Below are positions 25,319-32,483 of a stretch of 64,000 bases of DNA, one piece after another. The DNA lies in the NCBI GenBank assembly GCA_039915945.1, contig JBDSMH010000064.1, positions 1 through 64,000 of the forward strand, given 5' to 3'. The translations under genes and the position numbers were made by a program. How positions within the stretch are numbered: position 1 is the first letter of the stretch; every line of letters starts with the position of its first letter. The stretch comes from DATLFA01 sp039915945 (GTDB lineage Bacteria; Actinomycetota; Acidimicrobiia; Acidimicrobiales; WLNW01). The notes beneath the pieces were generated by a model. It had not been told where the DNA came from, searched no databases, and saw only the letters and a list, made by a program, of their open reading frames with translations.

Positions 25319-25870
25319 GTGACGCGCATCTACCTGATCCGCCACGGTGAGGCGATCGGCTACGAAGACTCCGATCCCGCGCTGAGCGAACTCGGGCAGG
25401 AGCAGGCTCGTCAAGTTGCCGAACGACTCGTCGAACTCGTCGGTGCGCCGATCGATCTCATCACGAGTCCCTTGCGCCGCGCTCGAGAAACCGCGCAACC
25501 GTTGGCCGAGCGCTGGTCGACCGAGGCGCTCGTCGTCGATGCCGTACGCGAGTTGCCGTCACCGGGAACCCATGGTGAACGCCGACCTTGGTTGCGCGCC
25601 GCGCTGCGATCGACATTCGAGGCAGTGGGCGAGCAGCAACGAGAGTGGCGCGCCGCCATCTTGCGGGCGCTGTCACAGCGCGAGCGCGACACCGCCGTGT
25701 TCACGCACGCCGTGGTGATCAGCGCCGTCGTGGGCCATCTCACCGATGACGACCGAGTGCTCGGATTCTTGCCCGCCAACACGTCGATCACCGTGGTCGA
25801 TGTCATCGACGGTCGTCTCTCGCTCGTCGAGCGGGGTGCCGGTCGCGACGAGGTGGGCGACGTCGGCTGA
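25319..25870 (+). CDS. Histidine phosphatase family protein (phosphoglycerate mutase-like)
   Basis: A 183-residue branch-1 histidine phosphatase. The catalytic RHG is at residues 8-10 (IYLIRHGEAIG), the second arginine in SPLRRARETA and the late histidine in VFTHAVVISAVVGH. It removes phosphate from an unknown small substrate. The start is GTG 25319, three bases beyond the stop of the PIG-L deacetylase, implying a joint operon. Confidence 0.88.
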   Translation: MTRIYLIRHGEAIGYEDSDPALSELGQEQARQVAERLVELVGAPIDLITSPLRRARETAQPLAERWSTEALVVDAVRELPSPGTHGERRPWLRAALRSTFEAVGEQQREWRAAILRALSQRERDTAVFTHAVVISAVVGHLTDDDRVLGFLPANTSITVVDVIDGRLSLVERGAGRDEVGDVG

Positions 25871-25875
25871 CGCGG

Positions 25876-26259
25876 TCAGGCGCGGTCAGGCACGGGTGAG
25901 GCGACCCGCTGCACCAAGGGCGCCGCTTGGATCATGACGAGTAGCCCGGCGAGCATCAGCGCGGGAGCGACGAGCAAGTCGCCGATCGTGATCCCGTGGT
26001 TGTAGGACAACCGCACGATGGGTCGGCCTTCGACCGACGCGTTGACCCACCACCACGCCAGCGAGCCGCCGACACTGACGAATACCAGTGCGACCCGCTG
26101 CACGACCGGCCAGTACTGCGGCAGGCCCCAGCGCGAGGTGGCGACGCTGGTCCAGCCGACGAGCGTGGCGGCGAAGACTGCGAACAGGCCGACGCACTCA
26201 CGCGCCGACGGGCCGCGGTCGGCCGCACGGCTCAGCAGGTCTCGTACGAAGGTCAACAT
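25876..26259 (-). CDS. Hypothetical membrane protein (127 aa)
   Basis: A 127-residue protein with three hydrophobic helices (about residues 24-42, 53-75 and 92-112), separated by short charged loops. No family is recognised. It is convergent with the histidine phosphatase gene (5 bases between stops) and divergent from the MhuD-like gene. The ATG at 26259 was preferred over an in-frame TTG three codons upstream. Confidence 0.6.
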   Translation of the reverse strand: MLTFVRDLLSRAADRGPSARECVGLFAVFAATLVGWTSVATSRWGLPQYWPVVQRVALVFVSVGGSLAWWWVNASVEGRPIVRLSYNHGITIGDLLVAPALMLAGLLVMIQAAPLVQRVASPVPDRA

Positions 26260-26372
26260 CGAGCCCAAGCGTACGGTGTTCGCGCCTCGGTCGCAGCGCG
26301 GCCCCGGCCCGAAAGAATGGGTCAGCCGGCCCTATGCTCGTGCTCCAACAGCAGCAGAGGTCGAGGTCGTAC

Positions 26373-26708
26373 GTGAGCAGCAGCGAGTCCCCGCAGGTCA
26401 TCAAAATCAATGCCATCACCGTGCCGGGCGAGCACGGCGGCGAGATGGCTCGCCGTTTTGCCGAGCGCATCGGCGCCGTCGATTCCCAAGACGGCTTCGA
26501 GGGCTTCGAGTTGTTTCGACCGACCGATGAACGCGAAACGTGGCTCGTTGTTTCTCGCTGGCGGGACGAAGAGTCCTTCCAGGCGTGGGTCAAGTCGCCG
26601 GCGTTCGCCCACGGCCATCGCGGTGTGGCGGGCGGTCAGCGTCCGCTGTCGATGACGGCAGAACTGTGGTCGTTCGACGTCGCCACGGCGGCCGTGCCCC
26701 GGAGCTAG
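26373..26708 (+). CDS. MhuD-like heme-degrading monooxygenase (ABM fold)
   Basis: A 111-residue ferredoxin-like-fold monooxygenase. The start VIKINAITVPG matches the mycobacterial MhuD N-terminus, including the heme-pocket Asn (N13 here, N7 in MhuD); SPAFAHGHRG supplies the likely proximal His (H80 or H82; H75 in MhuD). MhuD opens heme to mycobilins and frees iron in the cytoplasm. Assignment rests on these two sites and the shared length. The start is GTG 26373. A four-helix membrane protein follows nine bases later. Confidence 0.8.
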   Translation: MSSSESPQVIKINAITVPGEHGGEMARRFAERIGAVDSQDGFEGFELFRPTDERETWLVVSRWRDEESFQAWVKSPAFAHGHRGVAGGQRPLSMTAELWSFDVATAAVPRS

Positions 26709-26717
26709 CGCTCGAGC

Positions 26718-27089
26718 ATGACCCTCGCATCGCTACGCGACGTTCACGAGAACTTCGCGTGGTTCGTGATCATCGGCAACGGGTTGGCCGGGCTCTGGGC
26801 CATCGCCGCGCATTTCCGCGAGCAGTTGCGCCGACGAGCGCTGTGGTGGTTCACATTCGTCGTCGAACTGTCGGTCTTCGTTCAGGTCTCGCTCGGTGCC
26901 GGCATGGTCGCCGGCCAAGATATCGAGGTCGAGCAGTTCCACATGTTCTACGGTTTCCTCGGCATCATCGCCGTCACCATGCTCTACGGCTACCGCCACC
27001 AGCTTTCCGACAAGCGCTACGCGCTCTACGGAGGGGGTGGGCTGTTCATCATGGGGCTCGGCATCAGGGCGCTGCTCGTGGGACGCTGA
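26718..27089 (+). CDS. Four-helix membrane protein (123 aa)
   Basis: A 123-residue protein with four hydrophobic segments (about residues 12-32, 42-62, 74-92 and 101-120). Histidines occur at the start of helices 1 and 2 (VHENFAW, AHFREQL) and in helix 3 (VEQFHMFYG) and after it (YRHQL), so heme binding is possible but not shown. It lies nine bases after the MhuD-like gene, in the same direction, suggesting co-expression. No named family recognised. Confidence 0.7.
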   Translation: MTLASLRDVHENFAWFVIIGNGLAGLWAIAAHFREQLRRRALWWFTFVVELSVFVQVSLGAGMVAGQDIEVEQFHMFYGFLGIIAVTMLYGYRHQLSDKRYALYGGGGLFIMGLGIRALLVGR

Positions 27090-27171
27090 CCGGGACCGTC
27101 ATCGGTCTGCAATGTCGTCGCATGGATGAAAAACGCAAGTCGAACGGTCGATAGAGGGAGGAGGCAACGCA

Positions 27172-28206
27172 ATGAATGCCACGAACCCCTATCAACCGGC
27201 GCACCTTTCGCCTCGCCAACGCCGTCGCTCGCTCGTCGTCATCGCTTCCGCCGGATTGGGGTCGATCCTGGCGCTCGTCGTGCTCAACCTCGTGGTGCAG
27301 CCGTCGCAACCGGCACCCGCCATCGATATCGAGCTCACACCCGCGGCACCCGCCGCCGAGTCGAACACCACCACCGTGTCGGTGTTGCCCGTGTCGACCG
27401 CCGCCCCGACCTCGGCGCCCGCGACGACCGCGGCCCCTACCTTCGTCGGCACGCTGGGCGCGTCGCCGGTGACGACCATCCCGTCGACGACGACTCCGAC
27501 AAAGGCGCCGATCGCCCGTTGGATCCCGCCGGACACTCCGGATTTCGTACGCCTCGTGTTGCTCGACGACGAGAGCCTCGACGTCGTCGCACCGTTCGCC
27601 AACGGCACCAAGGCCTACTTCTCGGTGAGCCGGCCGGGCAGCGCGGCCTGCGGCGGCACCGTGTACCGCGTGCAACAGGGGCAGGCTCGCGAGGTCGTGA
27701 GCTCGGCCCGGTTCCTGTTCCCCCGATTCGACGGACGATGGTTCGTGTTGGCGAGTGCGCGCGGCGACGAATGCCGGCCCGGCACGCTGACGATCGTCGA
27801 CACGGTCAACGACACTGCCCGTGAGTTGCTTGCCGCGGGGTGGTTCTACCGGTGGTCCACCACCGACGTGCGCTTCGTGCTCTACGACTACCTGGTCGGT
27901 ACGTTCACGTTGTACGACGGGCCGAGCGCAACATCACAGCGCCTCAGTGTGGCGCCGTCATTCGCTGCGGAGCTCGACGAACGCGTCGGCCCGCGCCCGG
28001 CAGACCGTCCCGGCTGGGTCATGGGCCGCGTCGCCTTTCTCGACAGTGGCGAATTCGTCGCGCACATCCAGTGCCTCCCCGATGCGTGCCCGAAGAAAGA
28101 CTCGATCAGCGGATGGTTCTACGTCGTCGACGGCCAAGTGACCGGTGAGGCGCAGCGCGTCCCCGACGACAAAGCGCCCCCGCTGAGCTTCTACTGCGGC
28201 GTCTGA
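27172..28206 (+). CDS. Membrane-anchored extracytoplasmic hypothetical protein
   Basis: A 344-residue protein preceded by a strong ribosome-binding site (GGGAGGAGG, 8 bases before ATG). Residues 20-43 are a signal anchor, 50-115 a Thr/Pro/Ala-rich linker of wall-spanning type, and 120-344 an extracytoplasmic beta-rich domain with paired cysteines (AACGG, DECRPG, IQCLPDACPK, FYCGV), suggesting disulfides. Repeated VVDTVND/FDGRWFVL-like strands could be a beta-propeller-like fold; this is weak. It ends before a long inverted repeat facing pckG. Confidence 0.7.
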   Translation: MNATNPYQPAHLSPRQRRRSLVVIASAGLGSILALVVLNLVVQPSQPAPAIDIELTPAAPAAESNTTTVSVLPVSTAAPTSAPATTAAPTFVGTLGASPVTTIPSTTTPTKAPIARWIPPDTPDFVRLVLLDDESLDVVAPFANGTKAYFSVSRPGSAACGGTVYRVQQGQAREVVSSARFLFPRFDGRWFVLASARGDECRPGTLTIVDTVNDTARELLAAGWFYRWSTTDVRFVLYDYLVGTFTLYDGPSATSQRLSVAPSFAAELDERVGPRPADRPGWVMGRVAFLDSGEFVAHIQCLPDACPKKDSISGWFYVVDGQVTGEAQRVPDDKAPPLSFYCGV

Positions 28207-28224
28207 CTCGCGCAAATACCCGTT

Positions 28225-28267
28225 CTGGCAGTCGAACGTCGCAAATAGTCCGACGTTTGACTGCCAG
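28225..28267. terminator. Long inverted repeat between convergent genes, likely bidirectional terminator
   Basis: 17-base arms at 28225-28241 and 28251-28267 pair with one mismatch (a G-T pair in RNA) around a 9-base spacer. It lies between the stop of the anchored protein (28206) and the stop of pckG (28282). There is no T-run, so it may act by structure only or be a REP-like element. The octamer CGCAAATA occurs just before and again inside it (28211 and 28240). Confidence 0.6.
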
Positions 28268-28281
28268 TTCGTGGATCGCGA

Positions 28282-30075
28282 TCAGCTGGCGAGGCGCTTT
28301 TCGAGGTCGGCGAGTTGATCGCGGAGCTCGTTGGGCAAGTGTGCGCCGATGAAGCCGAAGTGCTTTTCGATGAGGGGCACCTCTTCGCGCCACGCCTCGC
28401 TGTCGACGGCGAGGACCTCGCGCATCGTTGCTTCGTCGACATCGAGACCGCTGATGTCGATGCCGTCGAGTGTGGGGACGAAACCGATGGGCGTGTCGAT
28501 GGCATCGCCGGTGCCGGCGACGCGCTCGAGGACCCACTTGAGCACGCGGCTGTTGTCGCCGTAGCCGGGCCACAAGAACTTGCCGTCTTCACCTTTGCGG
28601 AACCAGTTGACCCAGAACAGCTTGGGCAATTTGTCGGCGCTCGTCGCCCGACCGATGTCGAGCCAATGCGCGATGTAGTCGCCGATGTTGTAGCCGCAGA
28701 ACGGCAGCATCGCGAACGGATCGAAGCGGACCTCGCCGATCTTGCCCGCCGCGGCAGCGGTCTTTTCGGACGACACGATCGAGCCGAGGAACACACCGTG
28801 TTGCCAGTCGCGTGACTGGGTCACCAGCGGCACGTTGGTGGCGCGCCGGCCGCCGAAGAGGATCGCCGAGATGGGCACGCCGCGCGGGTCTTCCCATTCG
28901 GGGGCGATCGATGGGCACTGCGATGCGGGCACGGTGAATCGAGCGTTGGGATGCGCCGCCGGCGTGGTGCTCTCGGGCGTCCACATGTGGCCTTGCCAGT
29001 CGGTGAGGCGAGGCGGCTTGTCGTCGGTCATCTGCTCCCACCACACGTCGCCGTCGGGGGTTTCGGCGACGTTGGTGAAGATGGCGTTGCCCCACAGCGT
29101 TTCCATGGCGTTGCGGTTGGTCTTGTCGGACGTGCCCGGTGCAACGCCGAAGAAACCGGCTTCGGGATTGATGGCGTAGAGCCGGCCGTCATCGCCGAAC
29201 TTCATCCACGCGATGTCGTCGCCGACGGTCTCGATCGTCCAACCGGGGATCGTCGGGATCATCATGGCCATGTTGGTCTTGCCGCAGGCCGACGGGAACG
29301 CGGCGGCGACGTATTTCTTTTCGCCGTCGGGCGGTGTCACGCCGAGGATGAGCATGTGCTCGGCCATCCAGCCACCATCGCGCGCCATCGTCGAGGCGAT
29401 GCGCAGCGCGAAGCATTTCTTGCCCAACAGGGCGTTGCCGCCGTAGCCCGAACCGTAGGACCAGATCTCGCGCGTCTCGGGGAAATGCGAGATGTACTTG
29501 TTGTCGGCGTCGCACGGCCAGGGCACGTCGGCCACGCCGTCGACGAGTGGCATGCCGACGGAGTGAAGGCACGGGACCCACTCACCGTCGCTCAACACGT
29601 CGAGCACCGCTTGGCCCATGCGTGTCATCGTGCGCATCGACACCGCGACATAGGGCGAGTCGCTCAATTGCACACCGATGTGCGCGATCGGTGAACCGAT
29701 GGGACCCATCGAGAACGGCACGACGTACATCGTGCGGCCCTGCATGCAGCCGTCGTAGAGGCCGAGCATCTCGTGGCGCAGCTCGTCGGGATCGCGCCAG
29801 TTGTTGGTCGGACCGACGTCGTCTTTGTCGGCGGTCGCGATGTAGGTGCGATCTTCGACACGGGCTACGTCGGCGGGGTCGGACAACGCGAGATACGAGT
29901 TGGGTCGCTTGTTGTCGTCGAGTTTCTTGAACGTGCCGGCATCGACCAATTGTTGGCAGATGCGGTCGTACTCCTCGCGTGAACCGTCGCACCAATGGAT
30001 CGATGCGGGCTTGAATATCGAGGCCCAGTGGCTGACCCAATCGTGCAGCCTCTGGTTGCTGGTGTGTGACGCCAT
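28282..30075 (-). CDS. pckG: Phosphoenolpyruvate carboxykinase (GTP)
   Basis: A 597-residue GTP-dependent PEPCK, which converts oxaloacetate and GTP to PEP, CO2 and GDP in gluconeogenesis. The kinase-1a/P-loop FPSACGKTNMAMM is at about residues 265-277 with the reactive cysteine of GTP-type enzymes, and YVVPFSMGPIGSPIAH, RKIGDD-like metal site residues and FGGRRATNVPLV are all present. Length matches bacterial and animal PckG. The ATG at 30075 is the natural start. Confidence 0.97.
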   Translation of the reverse strand: MASHTSNQRLHDWVSHWASIFKPASIHWCDGSREEYDRICQQLVDAGTFKKLDDNKRPNSYLALSDPADVARVEDRTYIATADKDDVGPTNNWRDPDELRHEMLGLYDGCMQGRTMYVVPFSMGPIGSPIAHIGVQLSDSPYVAVSMRTMTRMGQAVLDVLSDGEWVPCLHSVGMPLVDGVADVPWPCDADNKYISHFPETREIWSYGSGYGGNALLGKKCFALRIASTMARDGGWMAEHMLILGVTPPDGEKKYVAAAFPSACGKTNMAMMIPTIPGWTIETVGDDIAWMKFGDDGRLYAINPEAGFFGVAPGTSDKTNRNAMETLWGNAIFTNVAETPDGDVWWEQMTDDKPPRLTDWQGHMWTPESTTPAAHPNARFTVPASQCPSIAPEWEDPRGVPISAILFGGRRATNVPLVTQSRDWQHGVFLGSIVSSEKTAAAAGKIGEVRFDPFAMLPFCGYNIGDYIAHWLDIGRATSADKLPKLFWVNWFRKGEDGKFLWPGYGDNSRVLKWVLERVAGTGDAIDTPIGFVPTLDGIDISGLDVDEATMREVLAVDSEAWREEVPLIEKHFGFIGAHLPNELRDQLADLEKRLAS

Positions 30076-30216
30076 TTTCGTGCGGGCCTTGGGCAGGGGT
30101 CGGGTGTTGGTTTCAGCCTAGGTATGACGATTATTCGATTTCGCACCGGAGGGTAACGGGCGGTGCGAACAAAGGAATGAGTCGGAAAGCCCCTTGGGTG
30201 GGCGAACCGCGTAGGT

Positions 30217-30441
30217 TCACCCGAAGTCGGGTGTACCCATGTCTATTTCGGAACCGAGCGAAAGCTGCGTCGCCCGGCCCGCGCCGTCGAGATCGAAACA
30301 GACCCGCTGCCCTTGACGAAGCATGCGGAAAACCGAACCGGCCAGCGCGTCACCGGCGAGGTCGTACTCGCTCATGTCGGTATCACGAACGACGACGCCG
30401 TCACCAGTGCCCGGATCGTACGACTTGATCACACCCTGCAT
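30217..30441 (-). CDS. Small cold-shock-like (OB-fold) protein
   Basis: A 74-residue protein: MQGVIKSYDPGTGDGVVVRDTD, then a short helix and QRVCFDLDGAGRATQL. The G-x-I-K-x-Y-D-x-x-x-G-x-G-x-V order resembles the first three strands of a cold-shock domain, but the RNP1 (KGFGFI) aromatic residues are absent, so nucleic-acid binding is uncertain. It is 19 bases after rpmB on the same strand and is probably in its operon, a location that suggests a translation-related role. Confidence 0.7.
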   Translation of the reverse strand: MQGVIKSYDPGTGDGVVVRDTDMSEYDLAGDALAGSVFRMLRQGQRVCFDLDGAGRATQLSLGSEIDMGTPDFG

Positions 30442-30460
30442 GTTCGTTCGCACACGCTCG

Positions 30461-30655
30461 TTAGTGGGTGACCTTTTGGACCTTGCCGGCCTTGATGCAA
30501 CCCGTGCAGGCGTGAAGCCGCCGGGTGCCACCACCGAAGGATGCCCGCACCCTTTGGATGTTCGGATTCCAACGGCGCTTGGTCTTCCGGTTCGAGTGAC
30601 TGACGGAATTACCGAAGCCAGGTTTTTTGCCGCAAATTTCGCAGACCGCTGCCAT
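30461..30655 (-). CDS. rpmB: 50S ribosomal protein L28
   Basis: A 64-residue L28, beginning AVCEICGKKPGFGN after the initiator Met and containing SHSNRKTKRRWNPNIQ. Two CxxC pairs (CEIC and CTGC) indicate the zinc-binding (C+) form. The ATG at 30655 is preceded by divergent regulatory sequence with two palindromic repeat copies. Zinc-containing L28 often coexists with a zinc-free copy elsewhere; none is in the window. Confidence 0.96.
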   Translation of the reverse strand: MAAVCEICGKKPGFGNSVSHSNRKTKRRWNPNIQRVRASFGGGTRRLHACTGCIKAGKVQKVTH

Positions 30656-30784
30656 TGGTGCCCTTAAAGAGATCGGGGAACGCGGGTTCGGAACAAGGCT
30701 ACAAGGGGGATCGAAACATCCCATAGCTGGCCGACCGGCGCTCCGGGCAGGCTATCGGCCCGATCCGGCCGCCCACACCCCCTT

Positions 30785-30841
30785 TCCGCTCGCGGGGCCG
30801 CTCGGGCCCTGTGCTATCCGCTCGCGGGGCCGCTCGGGCCC
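30785..30841. repeat. Two tandem copies of the dispersed palindromic element
   Basis: An exact 25-base repeat (TCCGCTCGCGGGGCCGCTCG plus GGCCC) at 30785-30809 and 30817-30841, period 32 bases. It belongs to the same family as the copies at 5590-5661, 6477, 18371 and 47670. It lies 13 bases upstream of the fakA start, in the divergent gap with rpmB. Confidence 0.85.
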
Positions 30842-30854
30842 TAGCATCGCATCG

Positions 30855-32483
30855 ATGTCTGAAGTAGCGGTTCTCGACGCGCCAATGCTGCGCCGGGCCA
30901 TCGAAACGTACCGGGATGCGCTGGCCGCGCACCGGGGCGCGATCAACCGGCTCAACGTGTATCCGGTGCCTGACGGCGACACCGGCACCAACATGGCGCT
31001 CACGCTCGAGTCCGTCGCCGATGAACTCGCCTCGGCCGGGCCCGACATGCCGGCGGTCTGTGCCGCCATCGCCCACGGCTCGCTCATGGGCGCCCGGGGC
31101 AACTCGGGGGTCATCCTCTCGCAGATCCTGCGGGGCCTGACCGAACACATCGAGGATCAGCCCGTGGTCGAGGCGCTGGCGCTGGCCAAAGCCCTCGTCG
31201 CGGCAGCCGATGCGGCCTACGGGGCGGTGATGCGTCCGGTCGAAGGCACGATCTTGACCGTGATGCGCGATGCGTCCAACGCAGCACGCGCGGCCTCGGG
31301 CGGGTCGGTCATCGCCGTGGTCGACGCGGCCCGCACCGCGGGCGCCGAGTCGCTGGCCCGTACACCCGAGTTGCTGCAGGTGCTCAAAGACGCCGGCGTG
31401 GTCGATGCCGGTGGCGCAGGACTGTTGTTGTTCTTCGATTCGCTGCTGCACGTGCTCGACGGCCGCGTGCTTCCCGAACCCGTCGACACTGGGCCCGTCA
31501 CTACTACTGGCCACGCGGCTGCGCCCGATCACGGCGACGGCACGCGCTACGAGGTCATGTATCTGCTCGATCTCGACGATCACGCCATCGACGCGTTCAA
31601 GTCGACGTGGGACACGCTCGGCGACTCGATCGTCGTAGTGGGAGGCAAAGGCCTGTGGAACTGTCACATCCACACCGATGACATCGGTGCATCGATCGAG
31701 ACCGCGATCGGGCTGGGCGGCCGGCCGTCGAAGATCCGCGTGACGGATCTCCACGAGCAGGTCGACGAACAGGACTGGGTGCGCGAGGCCGGTGGTGTCG
31801 CGGCGATCGATCCACCGCTCGAGCGAGTGTCGACCGGCGTGGTTGCCGTCGGTGTGGGCCTCGGCATCGGGCGCATCTTCCGATCGCTCGGCGTGCAGGT
31901 CGTCGTAACCGGTGGACAATCGATGAACCCGTCGACGGCCGATCTGCTCGATGCGGTTGCCCGCGTGGCGGCCGATTCGGTGGTGATCCTGCCGAACAAC
32001 AAGAACATCATCCCCGTCGCCGGTCGTGTCGGCGATCTCTGTGAGCGGCCGGTCGCCGTCGTGCCGACGCGCACGGTCGCCGAAGGTTTCGCCGCGTTGG
32101 TCGCGTACGACCCCGAAGCGTCGCTCGCCGACAACGTCGCCGCGATGTGCGGTGCGGCCGAACATGTCGTCGCCGGTGAAGTCACGCGAGCGGTGCGCGA
32201 CGCGGCCAGCCCGATCGGCCCGATCCACAGCGGCGACTACCTCGGTATCGCCCGCCACGGCATTGCCGCGGTCGACGATTCGCTGGCGGGTGCGACGACC
32301 AAGCTGCTCGACACGCTCATCGCCGACGAACACGAATTGGTGACGTTGATCGCCGGCGCCGACGCAACACCAGCCGACACTGCCATGATCGAGGCGTGGC
32401 TCGCCCAGCATCGTCCTGACGTCACCGCGGAGGTCCACCATGGCGGCCAGCCGCTCTACCCCTACTACGTCGGCGTCGAGTAG
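30855..32483 (+). CDS. fakA: DhaL-domain fatty acid kinase FakA (YloV family)
   Basis: A 542-residue protein. The N-terminal about 200 residues are a DhaL (DAK2) ATP-binding domain: NVYPVPDGDTGTNMALTLES supplies the Asp metal ligands and HGSLMGARGNSGVILSQ the phosphate-binding loop. The rest is the DegV-like C-terminal part (VVVTGGQSMNPSTADLLDAV, NNKNIIPVAGRV). FakA phosphorylates fatty acids held by FakB (DegV) proteins, so that exogenous fatty acids enter phospholipid synthesis. Its 3' end overlaps recG by 44 bases, the usual yloV-recG order. Confidence 0.92.
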   Translation: MSEVAVLDAPMLRRAIETYRDALAAHRGAINRLNVYPVPDGDTGTNMALTLESVADELASAGPDMPAVCAAIAHGSLMGARGNSGVILSQILRGLTEHIEDQPVVEALALAKALVAAADAAYGAVMRPVEGTILTVMRDASNAARAASGGSVIAVVDAARTAGAESLARTPELLQVLKDAGVVDAGGAGLLLFFDSLLHVLDGRVLPEPVDTGPVTTTGHAAAPDHGDGTRYEVMYLLDLDDHAIDAFKSTWDTLGDSIVVVGGKGLWNCHIHTDDIGASIETAIGLGGRPSKIRVTDLHEQVDEQDWVREAGGVAAIDPPLERVSTGVVAVGVGLGIGRIFRSLGVQVVVTGGQSMNPSTADLLDAVARVAADSVVILPNNKNIIPVAGRVGDLCERPVAVVPTRTVAEGFAALVAYDPEASLADNVAAMCGAAEHVVAGEVTRAVRDAASPIGPIHSGDYLGIARHGIAAVDDSLAGATTKLLDTLIADEHELVTLIAGADATPADTAMIEAWLAQHRPDVTAEVHHGGQPLYPYYVGVE

